5,323 nt of DNA from positions 1 to 5,323 of the forward strand of contig DATJQB010000134.1 in NCBI GenBank assembly GCA_035506075.1, given 5' to 3'. The DNA is from UBA9647 sp035506075 (lineage in GTDB: Bacteria > Bacteroidota > Ignavibacteria > UBA10030). Shown piece by piece: positions 1-5,323 of the stretch. The position numbers and the translations under genes were made by a program. Position 1 is the first letter of the stretch. Every line of letters begins with the position of its first letter. The notes beneath the pieces are model-generated. The model worked only from the letters and a program-made list of their open reading frames with translations, had not been told where the DNA came from and did not search any database.

Positions 1-216
1 CGCGGCATCAATGGTCTTTCCCATCAAAGGGGAACGGGTCCAACCTGTGGTCACGACACCATAGCCTTTGATTTCAAGCCACTTTTTGAGCTCCTCGATC
101 TGAGTGGATCTGCCGACTCCATCAGTTCCTTCAATAACAATCAGCTTTCCTGAGAGGTCGCTCGCATCAACATAAGGAAGTCCGAAGCCATAGTAAAGGT
201 TCTTGCTACGCGACAT
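1..216 (-). CDS. Second thymidylate kinase-like protein, N-terminal part (3' end outside window)
   Basis: The first 72 codons of a second P-loop kinase are present, and the frame continues past the left edge. The N-terminal residues MSRSKNLYYGFGLPYVDASD precede the core. The strand and P-loop KLIVIEGTDGVGRSTQI match the preceding kinase. Over 48 ungapped positions (residues 22-69 here against 12-59 there) I count 24 identities, so the two are paralogs, probably from a tandem duplication. The Walker A motif GTDGVGRST at 30-38 has Arg36 (codon AGA) where the ATP-binding Lys is expected. The dTMP-kinase REPGGT loop is replaced by TGWTRSPL, sharing W-x-x-S-x-L with its neighbour. The ATG at 216 has an excellent AAGGAGA and overlaps the upstream gene by 11 bases, so coupled, balanced production of the pair is likely. 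Whether it is catalytic cannot be judged from the fragment. Confidence 0.8.
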   Translation of the reverse strand, partial: MSRSKNLYYGFGLPYVDASDLSGKLIVIEGTDGVGRSTQIEELKKWLEIKGYGVVTTGWTRSPLMGKTIDAA

Positions 217-919
217 AGACGTTCTCCTTCTTCTGAAGATACGGGGCCGGTTTGTAGTCCTTCAGTCGTTCCTTGACAATCGTACGGATATACTCCTGCT
301 GAGACTGAATTGGTTGCGCAGCGTCCACAACAATAAGGTCATACTCCGATGCAATCCGGTCGTACTCCTCGAGGATCCGTGACTGAAAGATGCGATAGCT
401 TTCGCGTGGGTCGTCGCTCAAGCCGAGGTCCATGCCTGCTTCGTGAAACTTCAGCTCCACTCTTCCGTTCAGAATGCGTTTGAGCGATACGTCGATAGGT
501 ACCTTGAAATAGAGAGCGATGTCCGGACGAACAGCGAAACCGTACATATTGCGTACCCACTCAGGGTGGACTCCCCGGACAACGTCACGGGCAAACGCTG
601 TGTAGACATACCTGTCGGCGCAAACGATCATTCCCGCTTTTAGCGGCGGTATGATCAAGTGTGCCAGTCGGTCCGCAAAATCCGTCGCGTGTAGAATGGA
701 AAATGTCGTTGGCGTGAGCAGGTTCTTTTTCTTCCCACGCTTGATCGTCTCGTTGACAAGGCGTGAAGAGTTCCATTCTGTGAAGAAAACCCTGAGCTTG
801 GAATTCAGCAGCCATTTTTGAAGGAGCTGGAGCTGGGTTGATTTGCCCGATCCATCGATCCCTTCAACAACGATGAGTTTGCCCGGATATGGGTGCGGTT
901 GATCCAGATTTCTCGCCAT
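206..919 (-). CDS. Thymidylate kinase-like P-loop kinase, divergent substrate site
   Basis: This 237-residue protein has the fold of thymidylate (dTMP) kinase, which phosphorylates dTMP to dTDP with ATP. Visible elements are the P-loop GIDGSGKST at 20-28, DFADRLAHLIIPPLKAG at 80-96, the DRY motif at 102-104, and RPDIALYFKV at 131-140. Substrate motifs differ from the canonical enzyme. The REPGGT loop is replaced by TEWNSSRL (47-54), and the AYQG that usually follows DRY is ARDV (110-113). The lid segment carries an unusual FHEAGMDLGLSDDPRESY stretch (158-175). It is also about 25 residues longer than usual. A GAGG overlapping the sixA stop precedes the ATG at 919 by ten bases. The last 11 bases overlap the next kinase gene. 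Real dTMP kinase activity is possible, but another nucleotide or phosphate-rich substrate is equally open. Confidence 0.82.
   Translation of the reverse strand: MARNLDQPHPYPGKLIVVEGIDGSGKSTQLQLLQKWLLNSKLRVFFTEWNSSRLVNETIKRGKKKNLLTPTTFSILHATDFADRLAHLIIPPLKAGMIVCADRYVYTAFARDVVRGVHPEWVRNMYGFAVRPDIALYFKVPIDVSLKRILNGRVELKFHEAGMDLGLSDDPRESYRIFQSRILEEYDRIASEYDLIVVDAAQPIQSQQEYIRTIVKERLKDYKPAPYLQKKENVYVA
223..229 (-). promoter_or_regulatory. Ribosome binding site for the second kinase gene
   Basis: The minus strand reads AAGGAGA, ending six bases before the ATG at 216. It lies within the last codons of the first kinase gene. It is the strongest ribosome site in the window and supports both the start and the 11-base gene overlap. 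Confidence 0.75.
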
Positions 920-931
920 GCTATCATTGCC

Positions 932-1423
932 TCATGAGATATGTCGAAGTTGTCGCGGCTGAAGGTGCCATACCAATGTCCCTTTGCCTTTGCCGATGGC
1001 CTTCATTTTTATTGCACACACTGCCCCCTTTTTGAACTCGATCACCGGTGCGTCTAATCCCAGAAGATACGATGCCAGGTACCCAAGATCCGGTTCGTGC
1101 CCGACGAGGACCACTTCCGCATTCGGACGCTGGTTCGAAAGCACCCCGAGAATTGCCTTTGTCGATCCGCCTGGAGACAATTCCTTGATGACCTCTACCT
1201 TCTCTTCAGCCCGGAACGCCTTCGCGATGAGCATTGCAGTTTGTTGAGCTCTTGGGAGCGGGCTCGTGAAGATAATTGTGGGGCTCGACAACAGCTTGGT
1301 GAGGCCCTTCGCCGCCCTTGCCATCTTTGCCCTGCCTTCTGGAGTCAACGGTCGTTCATCATCCACGGTGCCCGCCGTTCCCCGAAGAACTGCAACACCA
1401 TGTCGCACAATATAGAGAGTCAT
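932..1423 (-). CDS. sixA: SixA-type phosphohistidine phosphatase (histidine phosphatase superfamily)
   Basis: Members of this short branch of the histidine phosphatase superfamily remove phosphate from phosphohistidine on proteins. E. coli SixA acts on the nitrogen phosphotransferase system. The 163-residue length is typical. The catalytic RHG motif is at 7-9 with nucleophile His8 in MTLYIVRHG. Further phosphate-pocket residues are Arg58 in TSPLPRAQQTA and the second His109 in LVGHEPDLGYL. DDERPLTPEGR at 21-31 is also characteristic. No signal peptide is seen, so it is cytoplasmic. The ATG at 1423 lies 27 bases after the CHAD ORF, with no strong ribosome site. Its substrate here is unknown. 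Placement after CHAD and phoU suggests phosphate or polyphosphate physiology, by inference only. Another small-phosphoester phosphatase role is possible. Confidence 0.88.
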   Translation of the reverse strand: MTLYIVRHGVAVLRGTAGTVDDERPLTPEGRAKMARAAKGLTKLLSSPTIIFTSPLPRAQQTAMLIAKAFRAEEKVEVIKELSPGGSTKAILGVLSNQRPNAEVVLVGHEPDLGYLASYLLGLDAPVIEFKKGAVCAIKMKAIGKGKGTLVWHLQPRQLRHIS

Positions 1424-1450
1424 GTGGTCGTGTTCAATGTTATGTTTGGA

Positions 1451-1951
1451 TCAAGCGTCCGCATCCTGCATCGATGTGATGAGCCGGGATTTGAAATCAT
1501 CTTCTTTCCATTTGGAGAGAGATCGAGCCATCGTCTCAAAGAGCGTCGTACGTCGATTATGCAATACACGGATCATCCTGGTAAGTGCCGCCGTCGAAAT
1601 CCTGCTCGCCGACTCGGCGTGATTTTTGTTGAAATACCGGATTTCTTCCTGGAACGACACGAGACGCGGAATATGGACATCGCAATCATGGATTCTCCCC
1701 ATCAGATCCAGCACGCTCTTCAGTTCTTCAAGGCAGCCTGAAAATTCTGGTTTGAAGGCGACAGCCGATACTTCCATGAGATATCGCAGCTGTTTTCCAG
1801 CAACACGCATCTGGTGCAGTTCGGTTTTGAGCCGCGGGTGGCTCGCCACGATGTCGGCCCTGTCCAGGAATACTAGAAGGAGATTTGTTACAAGCCGGCG
1901 TGTGTTCTCAGTGAATGATTTCCGCTCCTTGATGCGCAATCGTCTCGCCAA
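1451..1951 (-). CDS. CHAD domain protein, C-terminal half of the domain
   Basis: This 166-residue ORF matches the second half of a CHAD domain. The signature helix is at 45-61 (LHQMRVAGKQLRYLMEV) with His46, Arg49, Lys53 and Arg56, and its partner LDLMGRIHDCDVHIPRL at 81-97. No ATG is available near the N-terminus. The listed start is a TTG at 1951, with another TTG at 1939. A GGGGGA lies only three bases before the first TTG, which is too close for a good ribosome site, so independent initiation is doubtful. The frame is open upstream to a TGA at 1982-1984, overlapping the end of the preceding CHAD ORF by about 19 bases. The two halves could therefore be joined by a one-base frame change into a protein of about 325 residues, a normal CHAD length. 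The gene ends 27 bases before sixA. Confidence 0.75.
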   Translation of the reverse strand: MARRLRIKERKSFTENTRRLVTNLLLVFLDRADIVASHPRLKTELHQMRVAGKQLRYLMEVSAVAFKPEFSGCLEELKSVLDLMGRIHDCDVHIPRLVSFQEEIRYFNKNHAESASRISTAALTRMIRVLHNRRTTLFETMARSLSKWKEDDFKSRLITSMQDADA

Positions 1952-1962
1952 GAGTCCCCCAC

Positions 1963-2430
1963 TTAGGCTGAGAGGAGCCGCTCAAAGGCATCCCCATAGT
2001 TTCGGCGGCCGAGTTTCCGAATTTCTCTGGCAGCCTTCGCCTGCGTCTTCTTCCGTTGAATCACCTCTCTTGCGATGAGCAGGTCGATTGCCTGTGTGTC
2101 CATGCTCTTGAGCTCCGTGCGAAAGCTTCGCAATTCTTCGATGAGAAGGTCGTGCTCTCTCACCGAGCCAAGCAAACCCGTCATTGTTTGCAGGAGCTCC
2201 TGTTGATTCCGGAGTTTCCGCTTGGGGAAGCAATCGCTGAACAGTTTCATCAAGACACGCAGCCGCCTCAGTGCCACGCGCATGTTGTGAAGTGCTTCCG
2301 GATCATTCCCCTTGAGAGTGGCTTGTTCGTACGATCGCACCTGTTGAAACATAGACCGGAGCACCTTGACGGCGGCCGGTTTCACGTTCTCACTTGACTC
2401 AAGGTCGACGACTTTCCAAGGACGTGCCAT
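1963..2430 (-). CDS. CHAD domain protein, N-terminal half of the domain
   Basis: CHAD domains are all-helical folds rich in conserved His, Lys and Arg that bind inorganic polyphosphate. A complete domain has two similar four-helix halves, about 250-300 residues in all. This 155-residue ORF has only the first half. The signature helix is at 47-64 (LHNMRVALRRLRVLMKLF) with His48, Arg51, Arg55, Arg56 and Arg58. The paired helix LLGSVREHDLLIEEL lies at 86-100, followed by a basic linker helix ending RNYGDAFERLLSA. The ATG at 2430 is fixed on the upstream side by an adjacent in-frame TGA, and its ribosome site is weak. The second half is encoded just downstream in another frame, eleven bases after this TAA. 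This may be one gene broken by a single-base loss, or a true two-subunit domain. Confidence 0.8.
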   Translation of the reverse strand: MARPWKVVDLESSENVKPAAVKVLRSMFQQVRSYEQATLKGNDPEALHNMRVALRRLRVLMKLFSDCFPKRKLRNQQELLQTMTGLLGSVREHDLLIEELRSFRTELKSMDTQAIDLLIAREVIQRKKTQAKAAREIRKLGRRNYGDAFERLLSA

Positions 2431-2512
2431 TCAGCATGTCGTCAAAGATGTGGCATTCGGAAGGGAATGAACATGTGCAGCCTGGCGGCAGCCTGTTGTG
2501 AAGTGACTCGAA
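2431..2512 (-). other. 82-base spacer between phoU and the CHAD genes, no clear signal
   Basis: This is the longest gap in the window. It has no run of T after a stable stem, so I call no terminator. The minus strand contains GGCTGC twice, eleven bases apart, and a short ACATGT palindrome. Neither makes a convincing hairpin or operator. No strong ribosome site precedes the next ATG at 2430, and an in-frame TGA lies immediately before that ATG. An internal promoter cannot be excluded. Confidence 0.4.
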
Positions 2513-3184
2513 CTACTCAGACTCATTGTCGTAGGCGTGGTGCTTGATGATCTTGGCATTGACGAGGAAGATGACATCTTCTGCGATGTTTGTGGCATGG
2601 TCTGCCAAGCGTTCGATGTGCCGTGACAAGACAACAATGTGCAACGCCGGCTCGACGAGTTCAGGGGATTCTTTCATTCGGTCTGACATTGAATGGAAGG
2701 TGTTCCGGTCTAGTTGATCCACATAGTCGTCCGATTCCAGTACCTTTGTAGCGAGCGAAGGATCGTTATTCACAAAAGAATCGATGGCAAGCTTCATCAT
2801 CACCCTCGCTGAATCTGCCATTTCCGCGAGCGGAGTCGACTGAACGAGCTCGGGGTGATTTGCGAGGGGTTCAACACGCTCGCAAAGGTTGACCGCGATA
2901 TCCCCGATCCGTTCGAGTTCGTTGTTGATCTTGAGCGCGGCCATGAGAAGCCGAAGATCAATTGCGACCGGTTGGCTGAGCGCAAAGATCTTCATGCACT
3001 GCTGATCGATTGTGTTGTCGTATTCATCGACGCGCTTGTCACGCTCCATCACGAACCGTGCCATTCCCAGGTCACCCTGCACCAAAGCCCTGACTGCATA
3101 ATCAATCTGCTCTTCAACCAGGCTCCCCATGCGGATCAGCATGGTTCGAAGTTGATCTAATTCAATTTCAAAATGTCTCGCCAT
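2513..3184 (-). CDS. phoU: Phosphate-specific transport system accessory protein PhoU
   Basis: PhoU is a cytoplasmic, peripheral regulator that couples the Pst transporter to the PhoR-type sensor kinase and restrains phosphate uptake and Pho gene expression. The 223-residue length is typical. The two PhoU repeats are visible, each with the metal-cluster-binding ExxxDxxxN pattern: Glu91-Asp95-Asn99 in ELERIGDIAVNLCE, and Glu191-Asp195-Asn199 in RHIERLADHATNIAED. The whole protein reads as amphipathic helices. The ATG at 3184 has AGGAAG four bases upstream. The gene sits 57 bases after pstB, the classic order. The last residues (AYDNESE) form a short acidic tail. PhoU is also linked in several bacteria to polyphosphate levels, which fits the genes that follow. 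Confidence 0.95.
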   Translation of the reverse strand: MARHFEIELDQLRTMLIRMGSLVEEQIDYAVRALVQGDLGMARFVMERDKRVDEYDNTIDQQCMKIFALSQPVAIDLRLLMAALKINNELERIGDIAVNLCERVEPLANHPELVQSTPLAEMADSARVMMKLAIDSFVNNDPSLATKVLESDDYVDQLDRNTFHSMSDRMKESPELVEPALHIVVLSRHIERLADHATNIAEDVIFLVNAKIIKHHAYDNESE

Positions 3185-3193
3185 TCTTCTTCC

Positions 3194-3210
3194 TGTGAAT
3201 TGGTTGTGAA
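3194..3210 (-). promoter_or_regulatory. Pho-box-like direct repeat (TTCACA-N5-TTCACA) upstream of phoU
   Basis: The minus strand reads TTCACA, ACCAA, TTCACA: two identical hexamers one helical turn (11 bases) apart in the 57-base gap between pstB and phoU. PhoP/PhoB-type response regulators are known to bind direct repeats with 11-base periodicity, for example TT(A/T/C)ACA-like repeats in Bacillus and 7-base repeats in E. coli. I see no third copy one period to either side. The second copy abuts the phoU ribosome site, about ten bases before the ATG, which leaves no room for a promoter below it. If functional it would more likely block than activate at this position. A chance match is possible. 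Confidence 0.3.
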
Positions 3211-3241
3211 TTTGGATCTATCGCTACAGACGTGCCTCGCA

Positions 3242-4078
3242 TCATCCAAATCTGCCGGTAATGTAGTCTTCGGTCTGCTTGTTTGACGGGTTCGTGAAGA
3301 TGACCTTCGTGTCTGCAAACTCGACAAGTTTCCCGATATAGAAGAATGCAGTCCGATCACTTACTCGTGCGGCCTGTTGCATATTGTGCGTGACGATCAC
3401 AATCGTATAATCGCGTTTGAGTTCATAGATCAGCTCTTCGATTTTGGCCGTCGCTATCGGATCGAGCGCGCTCGCCGGTTCGTCCATGAGAATGACTTCA
3501 GGGCTGACTGCAAGGGTGCGAGCGATGCAGAGCCGTTGCTGCTGGCCCCCTGACAAGCTCACGCCCGACTTGTTCAGCGAGTCTTTCACTTCATCCCACA
3601 GGAATGCCTGTTTCAGGCTGCGCTCGACGATATCTTTCATATCGGACTTGCGAACTCCCCCGTTGAGGCGAAGCCCGATCGCTACATTATCGAAAATCGA
3701 CATCGTGGGGAACGGATTCGCCTTCTGGAATACCATCCCCACCCTTTTTCGAACGAGGACTGCGTCGGTAGAAAATATGTCATGCCCCTCAATTTCAATC
3801 CGCCCTTCCATGGTTCCCCCCGCCACTTCGTGCATTCTGTTCAGGCATCGGAGGAAGGTCGACTTGCCGCAACCCGACGGACCGATAATGGCGAGCACCT
3901 GATTGGTGTAAATGTCGAGAGAGACATCGTGCAGCACGCGCATCTTTCCAAATGACGCGTTCACATTCTTCGCCATCATCTTGATCTCCATGACCTGCGA
4001 CGGCGATTGCTGCGTGGGAACAGTGGGGAGAATAATGTGGCTCGTCATTGTTGTTTCCGTTGTCAATTCCGTTGTCAT
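3242..4078 (-). CDS. pstB: Phosphate ABC transporter ATP-binding protein PstB
   Basis: PstB is the cytoplasmic ATPase that powers phosphate import. All ABC elements are present: Walker A GPSGCGKST at 66-74, Q-loop Gln118, signature LSGGQQQR at 175-182, Walker B VILMDEP at 195-201 with catalytic Glu200, the D-loop SALD at 203-206, and switch His231. Subfamily marks include FLRCLNRMHE and the QKANPFPTMSIFDNV stretch. At 278 residues it is about 20-30 longer than usual. The excess is a low-complexity Thr-rich N-terminus (MTTELTTETTMT) encoded partly by a tandem repeat. The ATG at 4078 lies six bases after the pstA stop, with a TAAGGG nearby, but the spacing is short. Internal Met at residue 34 (codon at 3979) has GGAG about six bases upstream and would give a family-typical length, so the true start is uncertain. 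The identity is not. Confidence 0.96.
   Translation of the reverse strand: MTTELTTETTMTSHIILPTVPTQQSPSQVMEIKMMAKNVNASFGKMRVLHDVSLDIYTNQVLAIIGPSGCGKSTFLRCLNRMHEVAGGTMEGRIEIEGHDIFSTDAVLVRKRVGMVFQKANPFPTMSIFDNVAIGLRLNGGVRKSDMKDIVERSLKQAFLWDEVKDSLNKSGVSLSGGQQQRLCIARTLAVSPEVILMDEPASALDPIATAKIEELIYELKRDYTIVIVTHNMQQAARVSDRTAFFYIGKLVEFADTKVIFTNPSNKQTEDYITGRFG
4055..4077 (-). repeat. Two-copy tandem repeat, 12-base period, in the pstB 5' end
   Basis: The 11-base word TTCCGTTGTCA (plus strand) occurs at 4055-4065 and again at 4067-4077, separated by one base. On the coding strand it encodes the TTEL/TTET peptide repeat at PstB residues 2-9. The period is a multiple of three, so copy number can change without shifting the frame. 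Confidence 0.75.
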
Positions 4079-4084
4079 GTGCCC

Positions 4085-4951
4085 TTACCGTTGCTGGTAT
4101 CGACTTCTTGTTACTACCCGGACTGCGACGCTGAGCGTTGAGATAAGGATGATAAGAACGAGTGCTGCTGTCCAAGCCTGATTATTCCAATCTTCGAAAG
4201 GAGCTTTTGCATAGTCGTAAATGAACACCGTCAACGACGCGATCGGCTGATTGATGGATGTCGACCAGAATCTATTGCCAAGAGCTGTGAAAAGCAATGG
4301 AGCAGTTTCCCCGGCGATGCGCGCAATCGCGAGAAGGATTCCCGTGATAATCCCGCGAAAGGCCGTCCGAACGATGATTTGCATCGTCGTTTTCCACCGA
4401 GGTATTCCGAGCGCCAGGCCGGCCTCGCGATACGAATTTGGCACCAACCGGATCATTTCTTCCGTCGTCCTGGTCACTGTTGGAATCATCAGGATCGCCA
4501 TCGCCACGCCACCTGCTAGGGCCGAGAAATGCTTCATCGGCATGACCACCAATCCGTAGGCGACGACGCCTGCAACGATCGACGGCACGCCGCTCAAAAC
4601 ATCCGTCATGAACCGGACAATTGATGCAAACCTGTTTTCACCGAACTCCGCTAGGTAAATACCCGTCATCACCCCGATCGGCAGGCCTATGAGACTACCT
4701 GTTCCGACGAGCACGAGCGTTCCAACGATCGCGTTCGCCATTCCGCCTCCCGTCTCCCCCACGGGCTTCGGCATCTGGATAAAGAAATCAAGGTTCAGAT
4801 TTCCGGCTCCGCGGCTGATCGTATAGAAGAAGATCATGATCAGCGGAGCCAGGGCGACGACCGCACTGAGGTAACAGAGAGCGAGCATTGTGCCGCCGGC
4901 GAACTTACGTCTGTAGTATTGAAATGAAGGTACGAACTCAGCCGAGCTCAT
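4085..4951 (-). CDS. pstA: Phosphate ABC transporter permease PstA
   Basis: PstA is the second inner-membrane subunit of the phosphate importer. From the chosen start the protein has 288 residues, normal for the family. Hydrophobic segments lie near residues 21-44, 72-100, 116-138, 143-161, 196-217 and 259-283, giving about six membrane helices. The EAA loop for PstB docking is at 175-188 (REAGLALGIPRWKT), and the family's ARIAGETAPLLFTALGN stretch lies at 210-226. I chose the ATG at 4951 because a strong AAGGGGG sits five bases upstream and the start overlaps the pstC stop as ATGA. An in-frame ATG at 4975 would add eight residues (MERYKGEP) but would sit inside pstC with no comparable ribosome site. 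The stop is six bases before the pstB start, so pstC-pstA-pstB form one transcript. Confidence 0.95.
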   Translation of the reverse strand: MSSAEFVPSFQYYRRKFAGGTMLALCYLSAVVALAPLIMIFFYTISRGAGNLNLDFFIQMPKPVGETGGGMANAIVGTLVLVGTGSLIGLPIGVMTGIYLAEFGENRFASIVRFMTDVLSGVPSIVAGVVAYGLVVMPMKHFSALAGGVAMAILMIPTVTRTTEEMIRLVPNSYREAGLALGIPRWKTTMQIIVRTAFRGIITGILLAIARIAGETAPLLFTALGNRFWSTSINQPIASLTVFIYDYAKAPFEDWNNQAWTAALVLIILISTLSVAVRVVTRSRYQQR

Positions 4952-5323
4952 CGGTTCCCCCTTGTAACGCTCCATACAAGCAGCCGGGCGAGCATATTGA
5001 CGATAATCGTCACAACGAACAGCAAGAGGGCGATCTCAACCAGCGCGCTGACATACATCGAAGAGGTGGCCTCTGTAAACTCATTTGCGAGCACGCTCGC
5101 CATCGTGTACGCAGGATCGAACAACGAGGCAGTAATCGTCGGCCGGTTTCCGATCACCATCGTGACCGCCATTGTTTCTCCAATCGCACGGCCGAGCCCA
5201 AGCAGTGTCGCTCCGACAATTCCGGATCTCGCGTCGCGAAGTATCAGGCGGATCGACTGCCATCTTGTTGCCCCCAACCCAAGAGAAGCTTCACGCTGTG
5301 TTTGGGGGACGGACTTGAGCACA
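4948..5323 (-). CDS. pstC: Phosphate ABC transporter permease PstC, C-terminal part (5' end outside window)
   Basis: This is the last 125 codons of an inner-membrane permease that pairs with PstA to form the phosphate channel of the PstSCAB importer. The visible part opens in the cytoplasmic EAA loop (REASLGLGATRWQ), which contacts the PstB ATPase. It continues with ARSGIVGATLLGLGRAIGETMAV, split here as ARSGIVGATLLG and LGRAIGETMAV, typical of PstC, then a periplasmic stretch and a final membrane helix near residues 93-118 of the fragment. The coding frame runs off the right edge with no stop. The GTG near the edge is an internal Val codon, not a start. The gene ends in TGA that overlaps the ATG of pstA (ATGA), so the two are probably translationally coupled. 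Assignment as PstC rather than PstA rests on the RAIGETMAV sequence and its position before pstA. The fragment shows no damage. Confidence 0.95.
   Translation of the reverse strand, partial: VLKSVPQTQREASLGLGATRWQSIRLILRDARSGIVGATLLGLGRAIGETMAVTMVIGNRPTITASLFDPAYTMASVLANEFTEATSSMYVSALVEIALLLFVVTIIVNMLARLLVWSVTRGNR
4957..4963 (-). promoter_or_regulatory. Ribosome binding site that sets the pstA start
   Basis: On the minus strand this reads AAGGGGG and ends five bases before the ATG at 4951. It lies inside the last codons of pstC. It favours the 4951 start over the upstream in-frame ATG at 4975. Confidence 0.7.

Noticed and set aside
1097..1741. A 214-codon open frame on the plus strand
   Set aside because: It lies antisense across sixA and the second CHAD ORF, both of which have clear family motifs. 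Its translation shows no recognisable domain and it has no support as a gene.
1963..1984. Programmed -1 frameshift site joining the CHAD halves
   Set aside because: The overlap contains no X-XXY-YYZ slippery heptamer, and I see no clear downstream pseudoknot or stem, so a programmed event is not supported from sequence.
1626..2078. A 150-codon plus-strand open frame spanning the CHAD junction
   Set aside because: It is rich in Arg and Ser, lacks motifs, and is opposite two ORFs with matching CHAD signatures.
2431..2512. Transcription terminator after phoU
   Set aside because: No stable GC-rich stem followed by a T run can be found. The short GGCTGC repeats are direct, not inverted.
3444..3902. 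A 152-codon plus-strand open frame opposite pstB
   Set aside because: It mirrors the highly conserved PstB coding sequence, and its low-complexity Ser/Arg-rich translation is typical of a shadow frame.
4952..4975. pstA start at the upstream ATG (4975)
   Set aside because: The extra eight residues fall within pstC and lack a good ribosome site, while the ATG at 4951 has AAGGGGG at ideal spacing and the common ATGA overlap.

Overview
The window is a compact, single-direction gene cluster: every gene I can support lies on the minus strand, so transcription runs from high to low coordinates. The bases look balanced in composition (roughly half G+C by eye). Several starts have clear Shine-Dalgarno sequences, and genes are packed with small gaps or overlaps, so this is a bacterium. 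The taxon cannot be fixed from the sequence. A member of the Bacteroidota/Chlorobiota (Ignavibacteria-like) sphere is a guess only.

In order of transcription, the first half is the phosphate module: the 3' end of pstC (cut by the right edge), pstA, pstB and phoU. PstC and PstA form the membrane channel of the high-affinity phosphate ABC importer, PstB is its ATPase, and PhoU links transporter state to Pho signalling. The phosphate-binding protein PstS and the main promoter must lie to the right of the window. In the 57-base gap before phoU there is a perfect pair of TTCACA repeats, 11 bases apart, that resembles a Pho box.

The second half is less ordinary. Two short adjacent ORFs (1963-2430 and 1451-1951) carry the N-terminal and C-terminal halves of one CHAD domain, a polyphosphate-binding helical fold, so the domain is split between two reading frames. 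A SixA-type histidine phosphatase follows (932-1423). Two tandem P-loop kinases of the thymidylate-kinase fold come next (206-919, and 1-216 cut by the left edge). Both kinases lack the usual dTMP-binding REPGGT motif and share a different W-x-x-S-x-L signature there. The second has Arg in place of the Walker A Lys.

Taken together this looks like a phosphate-uptake operon continued by a phosphate/polyphosphate-handling module: import (Pst), sensing (PhoU), polyphosphate binding (CHAD), phosphohistidine hydrolysis (SixA) and one or two nucleotide-type kinases of uncertain substrate. The functional link is inferred from gene order and family knowledge. No non-coding stretch exceeds 82 bases, and I see no RNA gene, mobile element, CRISPR array or convincing terminator.
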